The notes below the pieces were generated by a model, which was not told the DNA's origin, searched no databases, and saw nothing but the letters and a program-made list of their open reading frames with translations. A stretch of 18,959 nt of DNA from Oscillospiraceae bacterium. GTDB taxonomy: Bacteria; Bacillota_A; Clostridia; Oscillospirales; Oscillospiraceae. A program made the position numbers and the translations under genes. This document shows, piece by piece, positions 6,371 to 12,965 of the stretch (positions are counted from its first letter, which is position 1; each line of letters starts with the position of its first letter). The stretch is taken from NCBI GenBank assembly GCA_017411665.1, contig JAFQPT010000215.1, positions 1 to 18,959 of the forward strand, read 5' to 3'.

Positions 6371-6838
6371 ATGCGTTTTGTCATACCCGTCAAGGAGTTC
6401 AAAAACATGACTCTGCAAGCTAAATCCAAGGAGCCGCAAAGCATTAAACGATGCTGCTGCTATGCCGCCGTATCGAATCTGCCCGACCATCTGCGGGACT
6501 ATATTCTCCCACAGGCATCCGAATGCGCTCTGGACGAGGAGCAGGTTACATCGTGGATGGACTTGTCCCCTGCCCGTCTCCATCTCTATGCTTCTCCCAT
6601 CGTCATACACACCGACAACTTCGTCTTCGATAACCGCAACGGCAAAGTGACATTTGAGTTGAGCGACCCGAACACCCATGGCATCATCCTCGGCGGCACG
6701 GTCCTCTCCGCCTTACTGAGGCATAGAAAGCCTTACAGCTCCAATACTCCGGATGGAGAGATGTATATAGAGTTGGAGTTCCTGACCGGACTGTCCCGGG
6801 AGCAAATTTCCTCCTTCGTTGCTTTCCGGTCCCTGTAA
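6371..6838 (+). CDS. Short protein resembling part of AIPR (abortive phage infection) proteins
   Basis: This 155-residue protein has no membrane segment. Residues from about 70 on (PIVIHTDNFVFDN, VTFELSDPNTHGIILGGT, YIELEFLTGLSREQISSFVAFRSL) recall the core of AIPR-family proteins, where a F(D)DP-HGI-DGG-T segment and a later I-TGL strand occur before an ARNTS motif. Here the DGGHT-like motif is altered to LGGTV and the chain stops just where ARNTS would come. AIPR proteins are usually several hundred residues, so this would be a truncated or strongly diverged form. AGGAGGT precedes the ATG by 8 bases, and a terminator follows the stop. The similarity is from memory and needs a profile search. 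Confidence 0.45.
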   Translation: MRFVIPVKEFKNMTLQAKSKEPQSIKRCCCYAAVSNLPDHLRDYILPQASECALDEEQVTSWMDLSPARLHLYASPIVIHTDNFVFDNRNGKVTFELSDPNTHGIILGGTVLSALLRHRKPYSSNTPDGEMYIELEFLTGLSREQISSFVAFRSL

Positions 6839-6864
6839 CAATAGCACCTATCATTTCTGTCTTC

Positions 6865-6892
6865 GGGCATCCCACTTTGGGATGCCCTTTTT
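6865..6892 (+). terminator. Rho-independent terminator
   Basis: A perfect 10-bp stem (GGGCATCCCA, loop CTT, TGGGATGCCC) is followed directly by TTTTT. It lies 27 bases after the AIPR-like gene and makes that gene its own transcription unit. Confidence 0.9.
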
Positions 6893-6905
6893 GTGTCTCG
6901 TCCTT

Positions 6906-6918
6906 TTATATCATACTC
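6906..6918 (+). promoter_or_regulatory. Relaxed copy of the 13-bp upstream motif
   Basis: TTATATCATACTC matches the motif at 10 of 13 positions, including CATACTC. It follows a terminator and precedes the gene at 6957, the same arrangement as the exact copies at 9468 and 11386. Confidence 0.4.
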
Positions 6919-6932
6919 TATTCGTACTATGT

Positions 6933-6947
6933 CACTGACGATTGGAG
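6933..6947 (+). repeat. 15-bp leader repeat, copy 1 (second copy at 9496-9510)
   Basis: CACTGACGATTGGAG occurs here and identically at 9496-9510. In both places it starts 21-22 bases after the first base of CATACT. Here its GGAG forms part of the ribosome binding site for the TTG start at 6957. Confidence 0.6.
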
Positions 6948-6956
6948 GGATTGTTA

Positions 6957-7193
6957 TTGAGACTGGCCAAATCAGACGGCCTGCAGGTCCTCAGCCATAT
7001 AAACACCATGTTCAAGTTGGGCATCATCACAGGCGAGCAGCGGGATGAGCTTTCCATGCTCACGCAAAAAGGCATCTGTGGAAATGTCTACGTCTGGAAG
7101 GTGCTTGAGGTGAAGCTGAAGGCTATTTGCAGCAAGGAGTCCGCAGAGGCTAAGGCTGCTCTGATACAGGAGTGTCTGGCCATCGTGCAATGA
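6957..7193 (+). CDS. Small helical protein of unknown function (TTG start)
   Basis: This 78-residue protein is predicted to be mostly helical and lacks any motif I recognise. GGAGGG at 6944-6949 is 7 bases before the TTG at 6957, which is why that start is preferred to the TTG codons at 6942 and 6951. It is the first gene of the long + strand unit and ends 20 bases before the next start. Codon use matches that of the genes downstream, so it is likely a real gene despite its size. Confidence 0.65.
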   Translation: MRLAKSDGLQVLSHINTMFKLGIITGEQRDELSMLTQKGICGNVYVWKVLEVKLKAICSKESAEAKAALIQECLAIVQ

Positions 7194-7213
7194 TTATCGA
7201 AAGGAGACAGAAC

Positions 7214-8425
7214 ATGAAAACGAACATGCTGCTTGACACATGGGACGAGACCGGGACTGACATTGAGACTTTCAAAGAATATGTCGCCCTTATCGACGAA
7301 GCCACCCGCATCGTCCCCATTGAGACAAACGACCTGACCCTGTTCGCCGTCATTGGCGCAACAGATACCCACATCCGCCTTCTGACCTACGACGAGGAGC
7401 AGACCATGCGTAGAATCGTCCCGCCGGCCTCCCAGATGAAGATTTCCAGCATCATGGATAAGGGGGTTACAGAGGAGTTTTTGAAGGATATCATGAACTC
7501 CAAACTGCTGCTCCGGCATGAGGGAGCGGTCTACTTCACTTCCAGCGGCCTTGCCCGGGACCTGGGGGCCAGAGCGCAGCTTTCCGGCAACGGGCTGAAC
7601 TTCCCCACTCCGGAGCGCGCCGCATTTCTGGCACACCGCTATTCCGCAGACCCGTGCCGCGCCAACTTCGTAGTGCGCAGCAATCTATCTGACGGTGGCC
7701 GGCTCCATAAGGTATTCGCACTTCCCTCCTCCACCTACCGCTATATCCCCCAGTCCACCATCCTCGACGTCATGGAGTATCTGGAGGCGGAGATGGGGAC
7801 GACGGAGTGCAACCACTGGCATATCAGCCCCACCATCACGCAGCTGTGGCTGGAGTTCCCAGATAAGGCGAAGGACATCGCAAGAACCTATGCACTGCCG
7901 GACGACATGATTCCCGGCGTCCTTCTGGAGACGTCCGACACCTGCGACTGCGCATTCAAGGTCATTGCCACCTGGCGGCTTCGCACCCGCAACTACTCCC
8001 GGCACAACAGCTTTGAGAAGGAGCATAAGGGGAAGTTTCTCGTGGAGGATATTATGACCGCGGTAAAAGACCATATCTTCACCGCTTACACCAAGCTTCC
8101 TCAGCGGCTTTGCGACCTGCTGTGCATGGATGTACCCAATCCCGTCGACCTTATTGACCTTATCTTCGAGCGCACGGACATCACCGGCATTCTCGGCAAG
8201 CGCCGCACCAAGCAGCTGCTCCCCCTTCTGCAGGCGGAAATCAATCCAAAGGCGTCCTACACGGCCTATGACATCGCACTGCGGTTCATGGAGCTGCCCG
8301 GTCAATTTGAGTCTGAGGCATCCGTCCGTGATGACCTGGAGGTCTTTGCCGCCAAGGTGCCATTCCTCGATTTTGAATCTCTCATCACCAAAGCAGCCAA
8401 GCCCATGGTGCTGATTCCCGCTTGA
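7214..8425 (+). CDS. 403-residue protein of unknown function in the DNA-metabolism module
   Basis: I do not recognise this family. The protein is soluble, without signal or membrane segments. A histidine/aromatic-rich centre (CNHWHISPTITQLWLEFPDKAKD, about 209-231) is followed by DTCDCAFKVIATWRLRTRNYSRHNSFEKEHKGKF (about 251-284) and a helical C-terminus. The middle resembles the strand and basic-loop layout of some phage/plasmid proteins of the DUF932 kind, but weakly. The ATG at 7214 is used because AAAGGAGA lies 8 bases upstream; an in-frame GTG at 7172 lies inside the preceding gene. Its place next to SSB-like and exonuclease genes suggests a role in element DNA maintenance. Confidence 0.7.
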   Translation: MKTNMLLDTWDETGTDIETFKEYVALIDEATRIVPIETNDLTLFAVIGATDTHIRLLTYDEEQTMRRIVPPASQMKISSIMDKGVTEEFLKDIMNSKLLLRHEGAVYFTSSGLARDLGARAQLSGNGLNFPTPERAAFLAHRYSADPCRANFVVRSNLSDGGRLHKVFALPSSTYRYIPQSTILDVMEYLEAEMGTTECNHWHISPTITQLWLEFPDKAKDIARTYALPDDMIPGVLLETSDTCDCAFKVIATWRLRTRNYSRHNSFEKEHKGKFLVEDIMTAVKDHIFTAYTKLPQRLCDLLCMDVPNPVDLIDLIFERTDITGILGKRRTKQLLPLLQAEINPKASYTAYDIALRFMELPGQFESEASVRDDLEVFAAKVPFLDFESLITKAAKPMVLIPA

Positions 8426-8435
8426 GGTGGATGAG

Positions 8436-8630
8436 ATGCACGATACAAACGAGAGGCCCGAAAGCTGCCCCGTCTGCGGGAGACTCATGGACCACAGCGG
8501 GACCCGATACTATCTCGCATTAGATAACAGCGGTGAGCGAAAAGAAGTCTGCCCGATATGCTATGTGCATATTGAGCAGAATCCAATCTTGCGCGGTAAA
8601 AGGAACCCCGATGAACCTACCAGCGTTTGA
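8436..8630 (+). CDS. Small zinc-ribbon protein
   Basis: This 64-residue protein has two CxxC pairs (Cys11/14 and Cys39/42), enough for one structural zinc. The ATG at 8436 follows GAGGTGG by 5 bases; a GTG at 8427 in the same frame would fall inside that site. It starts 10 bases after the stop of the 403-residue protein, so the two are co-transcribed. Such mini zinc ribbons are common in phage and element operons, and no specific role can be given. Confidence 0.65.
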   Translation: MHDTNERPESCPVCGRLMDHSGTRYYLALDNSGERKEVCPICYVHIEQNPILRGKRNPDEPTSV

Positions 8631-8673
8631 TGAGTCCCGTCCGCACCCCATATCACAGCTTTTTATTCACTGC

Positions 8674-8686
8674 TTCTGCCATACTG
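8674..8686 (+). promoter_or_regulatory. Copy 2 of the 13-bp upstream motif
   Basis: TTCTGCCATACTG lies 45 bases before the SSB-like start at 8732, in a 101-base gap that holds no convincing terminator. The sequence just upstream is T-rich (CTTTTTATTCA). Confidence 0.6.
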
Positions 8687-8731
8687 AAATCGCCCACATT
8701 TACACACAGACGAAACGGAGGAATTACAATT

Positions 8732-9412
8732 ATGGGTAAAATCGTACACACCACGCACAGCGAGAATGGCGACATCAACTTTGTTGCCGGCACCATCTCC
8801 TACGTTGCCCCCGGCACCGGAGAATACAAGGGCAAGGTACAGAATGTCTCCATGAGCATTCAGGAGTATGACCCGGAGACCAAGAAGTCTGTCAACCGCG
8901 TCCTGCAGCTGGCCTTTTGGAACAGTGATGATTCCAGCAAGGCGCAGCTGGCCGACCAGGTGAAGAACGCCAAGCTCAAGGCCGGCAACTTCATCTTCGC
9001 TGTCTGCGGCAACATCACTGACACCGGCGCCAAGCGTAAGGATGGCACGCCCATCTCCAAGGCAACCGCATTCGAGTTCCGCTTCAACCACCGCCGCATC
9101 CTCGAAATCGTGAAGGATGAGAACACTTATGAGAACAACATCATCTGCGGCCGCGTCGCCCACTTTTCCGACGGGGAGAATCCCTACGTCCGCATCCCTG
9201 TCAACAAAGGTCCCAAGGATGAGCAGACCACTGACTGGTACACGGTTTTCTTCAACGACAAGCTGAAGGACTCCGTTATCAAGAACGTGAAGAAGGGCCA
9301 GCCCATCTGCGTCTATACGCAGAAAGTCAACGAGAAGGAGCATGACGGCGATGTCTCCCACGTCACCACCGCCATGTCCTATGTCATTGGCAACACTCCC
9401 AAAGCCTCTTAA
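8732..9412 (+). CDS. SSB-like protein with two tandem OB folds
   Basis: This 226-residue protein appears to be two single-strand-binding (SSB) OB domains in one chain. The second (about 134-220) shows the SSB pattern most clearly: NNIICGRVAHF, then TDWYTVFFNDKLKDSVIKNVKKGQPICVYTQKV, which matches the strand-helix-strand order of a bacterial SSB. The first (about 15-125) repeats it loosely (INFVAGTISYV, VLQLAFWN, KLKAGNFIFAVCGNI, FRFNHRRILEI). No acidic C-terminal tip of the SSB type (DDDIPF) is present; the chain ends NTPKAS. The ATG has GGAGG 10 bases upstream; a frame extending to 8627 has no ribosome binding site. Likely role: ssDNA protection in replication or transfer. Confidence 0.7.
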   Translation: MGKIVHTTHSENGDINFVAGTISYVAPGTGEYKGKVQNVSMSIQEYDPETKKSVNRVLQLAFWNSDDSSKAQLADQVKNAKLKAGNFIFAVCGNITDTGAKRKDGTPISKATAFEFRFNHRRILEIVKDENTYENNIICGRVAHFSDGENPYVRIPVNKGPKDEQTTDWYTVFFNDKLKDSVIKNVKKGQPICVYTQKVNEKEHDGDVSHVTTAMSYVIGNTPKAS

Positions 9413-9427
9413 ACACATCACCCGAAA

Positions 9428-9465
9428 GGAAGGGGCCGCGCACTGCCGCGGCCCTTTCCCCTTTT
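9428..9465 (+). terminator. Rho-independent terminator after the SSB-like gene
   Basis: GGAAGGGGCCGCG pairs with CGCGGCCCTTTCC (13 bp with one G-U, loop CACTGC) and is followed by CCTTTT. The exact motif copy at 9468 follows immediately. Confidence 0.85.
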
Positions 9466-9467
9466 AT

Positions 9468-9480
9468 TTCTGCCATACTG
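9468..9480 (+). promoter_or_regulatory. Copy 3 of the 13-bp upstream motif
   Basis: TTCTGCCATACTG is identical to the copy at 8674 and directly follows a terminator. It must therefore lie at or near the start of a new transcript, 73 bases before the gene at 9554. Confidence 0.65.
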
Positions 9481-9495
9481 CTTTCGGACGCTTAA

Positions 9496-9510
9496 CACTG
9501 ACGATTGGAG
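9496..9510 (+). repeat. 15-bp leader repeat, copy 2
   Basis: CACTGACGATTGGAG is identical to 6933-6947 and is again placed just downstream of a CATACT motif. Here it lies 43 bases before the ATG, so it is not the ribosome binding site of the annotated gene (AAGGAG at 9538-9543). Confidence 0.6.
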
Positions 9511-9553
9511 TACAGTTTGAAGGCGTTACAACACGACAAGGAGACTTACACTT

Positions 9554-10432
9554 ATGAAAATCATGTTCAAGTATCTGGACCGGGAAATCGACATTGACCT
9601 GACCGAATTTCAGGACGGCAAGGAACCCGTCACCATTATCCCTCACGATGTACTCCACGACCTCATCTATAACAGTGAGGAAGCGGCGCAGAACAACATC
9701 CAGGTCCATTCCGTGCTTTCGTTTTCCGAACCCGGCCACTATGCCTACCAGTGCGTCATCAATGATAAGAACGGGCGGCGCATTGAGGGATTTGGCGAAT
9801 CCACAGCCGCAACTCTGACCACGGAAATTGCTCGCAACTATCCGGCACTCATGGCCAACAAACGGGCCTTTGACGACGCGGCCATCAAATTCCTCGGCTG
9901 CGAGGGCAAAGTGTACTCTGACCAGCAGATTGACATCTCCGGTCAACAGCTCTCCTCCGCGGCTTCCTGCGATGACTACTCCGCTGACGCGGCAAATGAG
10001 GAGTCCGGTGATATTTCCGGTGACATTTCTGACGATATCTCCGAAGACACCAACGGCAACAGTGCCGGCCCCGAAAACACCAGCGGCGACATCTCCGGTG
10101 ACATTTCCGACGACATTTCTTCTGCTGATGATGCACAGGAGCCTGCGCCCAAAACTGCGGCGAAGCAGAACAGCGCGGCCAAGAGCACCGGCAAGAAAGC
10201 GCCCGAGCCTGCCGCCGACGAAGATGACCCCGACCTCGATGAGTTTGACACTACCATCATCGTCTGCGGCTCTTTGAAGCGGGAAGGCCTCTCCGTCCGC
10301 GCCGCCTATGAGAAGAAGCCTGACGCCATTGAATGGATTGCCAAGAACCTCCCCGGCAAAAACGACACCTTCAAGGCGCAGAAGGAGATTTGCCAGCGTT
10401 TCCTGGAGCATGTGCAGAATGGAGGCTGCTGA
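9554..10432 (+). CDS. Two-domain protein joined by an acidic repeat linker, possible recombination factor
   Basis: This 292-residue protein has an N-terminal domain (about 1-128) with NGRRIEGFGESTAATL, then ARNYPALMANKRAFDDAAIKFLG. That arrangement recalls phage ssDNA-annealing or Rad52-like accessory proteins, where a YP-MA-KRA-D-AI helix is common; this is a weak, remembered likeness. A low-complexity acidic linker follows (about 138-230) with SGDISGDISDDIS twice and an Ala/Lys/Pro part. A helical C-terminal domain (about 231-292) ends in Cys. The neighbours are an SSB-like gene before it and a DEDDh exonuclease overlapping its stop codon (TGATG), which supports work on DNA ends. Confidence 0.6.
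   Translation: MKIMFKYLDREIDIDLTEFQDGKEPVTIIPHDVLHDLIYNSEEAAQNNIQVHSVLSFSEPGHYAYQCVINDKNGRRIEGFGESTAATLTTEIARNYPALMANKRAFDDAAIKFLGCEGKVYSDQQIDISGQQLSSAASCDDYSADAANEESGDISGDISDDISEDTNGNSAGPENTSGDISGDISDDISSADDAQEPAPKTAAKQNSAAKSTGKKAPEPAADEDDPDLDEFDTTIIVCGSLKREGLSVRAAYEKKPDAIEWIAKNLPGKNDTFKAQKEICQRFLEHVQNGGC
10004..10120 (+). repeat. Duplicated acidic linker segment (SGDISGDISDDIS)
   Basis: Residues 151-163 and 177-189 of the protein are the same 13 residues. The underlying DNA differs mainly at third codon positions (GGTGATATT versus GGCGACATC), so the peptide is more conserved than the DNA. Confidence 0.8.
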
Positions 10433-11307
10433 TGCCTGCCAAGAACAATGCCATCTGGAAGACCAATTCCCTGTGGAAGGAAACAAAGCAGACGCTCCAG
10501 AAGTCTGATTCCATCATTGTATTCGACCTGGAGACCACAGGACTCTCCCGTAGTCAGGACAAAATCATTGAACTGGCTGCCATCCGATACCGCATTGGAG
10601 CAGACTACTCTTTACAGGAAGACTGCAGCATCCACCAGTACATCAATCCTGGCAGGCCGCTGCCTTCTGAAATTACGGAAATCACTAAAATCACAGATGA
10701 GATGCTGGCGGATAAACCTACCGAGGATGCCGTCTTCTGTGAGGTCGAGGACTTCTTCGACGGGGATTTGGTGGCCGGCTATAACATTCTCACCTTTGAC
10801 TGCAAATTCATGAAAGAGTATTACGGCAGGATGGGGCAGGTATTCTCCCCTCCCGGCTCCATCGACTGTATCCAGCTGGCCCGGAATCTTTTGAACAAGG
10901 GGTCGGATGTGGAGAATTATAAACTTGAGACGGTAGGCGCCTACTTTGGTCTGAAGTTCAATGCGCATTCCGCCATTGAGGATGCCCGCACCACCGGGAA
11001 GCTGCTGGAAATCTTTTTGAAAGAATACGCCCATCAGGAGCAGGTGCCTTCCATCCCCGCTTCCGGCTCCATCCAGGCAGTCATTCAAAAAATCTCTTTC
11101 TGGGAGGGGTTCAAGGGCTTCTCACGCATCTATATCCAAACTGACTGCGGCAACATCTACTTTGACATTCGCAGCGGAAGTTGGGGCGGGAAGGATGTGG
11201 ACATCAGCCTGCTGGATATGTCGAGGCTGGAGGCCGACGCCTTCCGCATGGTCAATGTCCAGACACAGGCGGAGTTCTCCCAGTTCCGCGGCTCTCTTTC
11301 CGCATAA
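10432..11307 (+). CDS. DEDDh-family 3'-5' exonuclease (DNA polymerase III epsilon-like)
   Basis: This 291-residue protein carries an exonuclease domain at about 26-195. The metal ligands are Asp32 and Glu34 (VFDLETTGL), Asp123 (NILTFDCKF) and Asp184, with His179 in HSAIEDA, giving a complete DEDDh set as in the epsilon proofreading subunit and DinG-type nucleases. The last 85 residues form a separate domain I cannot name. The ATG at 10432 overlaps the previous stop and follows GGAGG by 6 bases; the frame open from 10333 lies within the upstream gene. A terminator follows. With the SSB-like and acidic-linker genes it suggests a repair or recombination cassette. Confidence 0.88.
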   Translation: MPAKNNAIWKTNSLWKETKQTLQKSDSIIVFDLETTGLSRSQDKIIELAAIRYRIGADYSLQEDCSIHQYINPGRPLPSEITEITKITDEMLADKPTEDAVFCEVEDFFDGDLVAGYNILTFDCKFMKEYYGRMGQVFSPPGSIDCIQLARNLLNKGSDVENYKLETVGAYFGLKFNAHSAIEDARTTGKLLEIFLKEYAHQEQVPSIPASGSIQAVIQKISFWEGFKGFSRIYIQTDCGNIYFDIRSGSWGGKDVDISLLDMSRLEADAFRMVNVQTQAEFSQFRGSLSA

Positions 11308-11325
11308 CACAAACGCCATCATCAA

Positions 11326-11370
11326 CAGAGGGATAGCGCCATCACAGCGTTATCCCTCTGCTCCTTTTAT
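11326..11370 (+). terminator. Rho-independent terminator after the exonuclease gene
   Basis: CAGAGGGATAGCGC at 11326-11339 pairs with GCGTTATCCCTCTG at 11347-11360 (14 bp with one G-U) and is followed by CTCCTTTTAT. Confidence 0.85.
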
Positions 11371-11385
11371 GGCGCCCGCTCTCCC

Positions 11386-11398
11386 TTCTGACATACTC
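11386..11398 (+). promoter_or_regulatory. Copy 4 of the 13-bp upstream motif
   Basis: TTCTGACATACTC follows the terminator at 11326-11370 and ends 19 bases before the ATG of the cysteine-rich gene. If CATACT is a -10 box, the leader would be only about 14 bases, just enough to hold the AAGGAG. Confidence 0.65.
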
Positions 11399-11417
11399 CC
11401 CAAAAGGAGATGATGAC

Positions 11418-11690
11418 ATGGGATGCATCAGCGATTGCCGGTTCAGTCTTGTCTGCGCTATCGCCAATGACAATATCAGCAACTCTGTTGACTGGGCAAA
11501 TTATGGTCACGGCACTGTTGCAGTGCAAGGTGTTCATGTAAGCCATTGCTGTGGACCTTTAGGGAACTACGCTATGTTCATCCCCATCAACGCAGACGCC
11601 ATCTGCAATGGCTGTACCCGTGACTGCTCCGGCATCGGCGGCTCCGGTTGTGACCTGTTTCTGGGCGTGTGCAGGGGGAAACGATTATGA
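11418..11690 (+). CDS. Cysteine-rich 90-residue protein coupled to a prepilin peptidase
   Basis: No family is recognised. Ten of 90 residues are Cys (3, 7, 13, 44, 45, 63, 66, 70, 78, 85). They lie in an N-terminal group, a CC pair and a C-terminal group around CNGCTRDCSGIGGSGC. There is no signal peptide or membrane helix. AAGGAG is 8 bases from the ATG. The stop overlaps the start of the peptidase gene (ATGA), so the two proteins are translated together. It could bind metal (Cys clusters), be a modified peptide or secreted substrate, or be a redox protein; the sequence does not decide. It opens a new unit after a terminator and an exact motif copy. Confidence 0.65.
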   Translation: MGCISDCRFSLVCAIANDNISNSVDWANYGHGTVAVQGVHVSHCCGPLGNYAMFIPINADAICNGCTRDCSGIGGSGCDLFLGVCRGKRL

Positions 11691-12115
11691 CTTATATGCC
11701 TCTTGCCGGCGTCTGCCTGTTGCTGCTCCTTTTTGCCGCCGCCATAACCGATATGCGGCAGCGCATTATTCCGCTGGAACTCTGTCTGCTCTTTTCCATG
11801 TTTATCATCCTGCAGCTTATCCTTACCCAGAATCTTTTTCATCTGCTGTCTCATGCGCTGGCCGGTTTACTTCTGTTTGCCCTGTTTCTTATCAATGCGC
11901 TGTTTTCCCATGGTGGAGGCGGGGACTGCTTCCTTGCTTTCTGCATAGGCCTTACCCTCGGACTTATGGCCGGCCTGTATATTACGGTTTTCGCCTGCAC
12001 CGCTATGGCGCTATATCACCTGCTGATACGCAAAAAACAGATGCAGTATCCTATGGCGCCGGCCATGCTGTTGGGGACAGTTCTCTATTTCATATTGATG
12101 GGAGGAATCCAATGA
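11687..12115 (+). CDS. Second prepilin peptidase-like protein (A24 family, GxGD)
   Basis: This 142-residue membrane protein has about five or six helices. The two A24 catalytic aspartates are Asp22 in TDMRQRIIP and Asp80 in GGGGD. As in TadV/CpaA there is no methylase part. It is clearly different from the peptidase at 1401, with GGGGD in place of GLGD and no VPFAPYLL segment. The ATG at 11687 follows AGGGGG; an in-frame GTG at 11669 precedes that site. It overlaps the cysteine-rich gene by 4 bases upstream and the next gene by 4 bases downstream, so three genes are coupled. Its substrate may be the element's pilins or an unknown protein. Confidence 0.82.
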   Translation: MTYMPLAGVCLLLLLFAAAITDMRQRIIPLELCLLFSMFIILQLILTQNLFHLLSHALAGLLLFALFLINALFSHGGGGDCFLAFCIGLTLGLMAGLYITVFACTAMALYHLLIRKKQMQYPMAPAMLLGTVLYFILMGGIQ

Positions 12116-12486
12116 AGAAGCACAGTGGTATCATTACAGGAAGTTGGGAGGATGTCACGCTGATTTGCGGCGGAACCCATGCGGAGCCAGTTGAGATGGT
12201 TTTACAGCAGGGTCCCGCTTCCCTGTTCTACGCCTGCCCGAAATACCACGCGGAAAACCGGCTGGAGGGAGAACGGGCCTGCAGCAACCGATTGAGCATC
12301 GAGGATTATACCAAGATGCTGGAGCATCTGCACGGCGTCATCATCGACGCGGAGCTGAATGACCAGCGTATCCAACTGGCTAATTTCACTTGGCGGGACC
12401 GCAAGGGGACGGTCTATAAAGTAGTCAGTCAGAATATGGACAAGTTGGTCATCAGCGTATATAATAAACGTGCGGTACACACTTAA
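12112..12486 (+). CDS. 124-residue protein of unknown function coupled to the peptidase gene
   Basis: The start is the ATG at 12112, overlapping the peptidase stop as ATGA, with GGAGGA 5 bases upstream. The frame is open far upstream but that part is the peptidase gene read in another frame. The protein is soluble, with GSWEDVTLICGG, VEMVLQQGPASLFYACPKY and SIEDYTKMLEHLHGVI. Cysteines 19, 46 and 59 might bind a metal. It looks like a conserved accessory protein of Firmicute mobile elements, but I cannot name a function. The next gene begins 38 bases later with only a small hairpin (ACCCCT/AGGGGT) between. Confidence 0.65.
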   Translation: MKKHSGIITGSWEDVTLICGGTHAEPVEMVLQQGPASLFYACPKYHAENRLEGERACSNRLSIEDYTKMLEHLHGVIIDAELNDQRIQLANFTWRDRKGTVYKVVSQNMDKLVISVYNKRAVHT

Positions 12487-12524
12487 CGATACCCCTCTCA
12501 AGGGGTGCGAAATGAGGAGTTACA

Positions 12525-12956
12525 ATGTCCGAAGCTATCAAATGGATTTATGACCGGGACAGTGGCGTCTACAGTTCAGAAGACGAGCGGTTCCGTATCA
12601 TCAAGGACACCGGCCTCGTCTATGGCGGTGAGTACGAATTGACTGACACCAAGACCGGCCTGGAGTTCCATAAGCCCCGGCTGAAAGATGCGAAGTATGT
12701 AGCCGCATCTATTCTGGCCGACGAAAAACGCGCAAAATACAAGGCAAGTGTCGAGACTCAAATCAAAGCTTATCTGGACGACCCCAGTACCCGCGTCATC
12801 ATCGTTCATAACAATGAACTGCAGCGGGACAGGTGGATGTATAGCGTGGAGGTCGTCGGGTCTGATGGTTTCTGGCTGGACGCTTTCCCATCAGAAGTAG
12901 AAGCGAAGCGGTATATCAGCGAACATGGCCTGCAGCTTATTGCTTCTGGCAAATAA
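12525..12956 (+). CDS. 143-residue protein of unknown function
   Basis: This soluble alpha/beta-looking protein contains a Lys/Asp-rich N-terminal half (IKWIYDRDSGVYSSEDERF) and a later segment RDRWMYSVEVVGSDGFWLDAFPSEVEAKRYI. No catalytic pattern is visible. GAGGAG precedes the ATG by about 6 bases. It lies in the same unit as the peptidase genes and is followed 9 bases later by the GNAT-like gene, so the two are probably co-translated. Confidence 0.6.
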   Translation: MSEAIKWIYDRDSGVYSSEDERFRIIKDTGLVYGGEYELTDTKTGLEFHKPRLKDAKYVAASILADEKRAKYKASVETQIKAYLDDPSTRVIIVHNNELQRDRWMYSVEVVGSDGFWLDAFPSEVEAKRYISEHGLQLIASGK

Positions 12957-12965
12957 GGAATTTAC

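Noticed and set aside
7088..8488. Long - strand frames (7088-7636, 7685-8488)
   Set aside because: They mirror the 403-residue + strand protein, lack ribosome binding sites and have no neighbours in the same direction.
9464..10486. 340-residue open frame on the - strand
   Set aside because: It is the complement of the acidic-linker gene and its leader; the + strand gene has a ribosome binding site, coupling to the exonuclease and sensible composition, while the - frame is low-complexity Val/Gly/Arg.
11608..12111. N-terminal extension of the gene at 12112
   Set aside because: The frame is open upstream only because it overlaps the cysteine-rich and peptidase genes; GGAGGA and the ATGA overlap fix the start at 12112.
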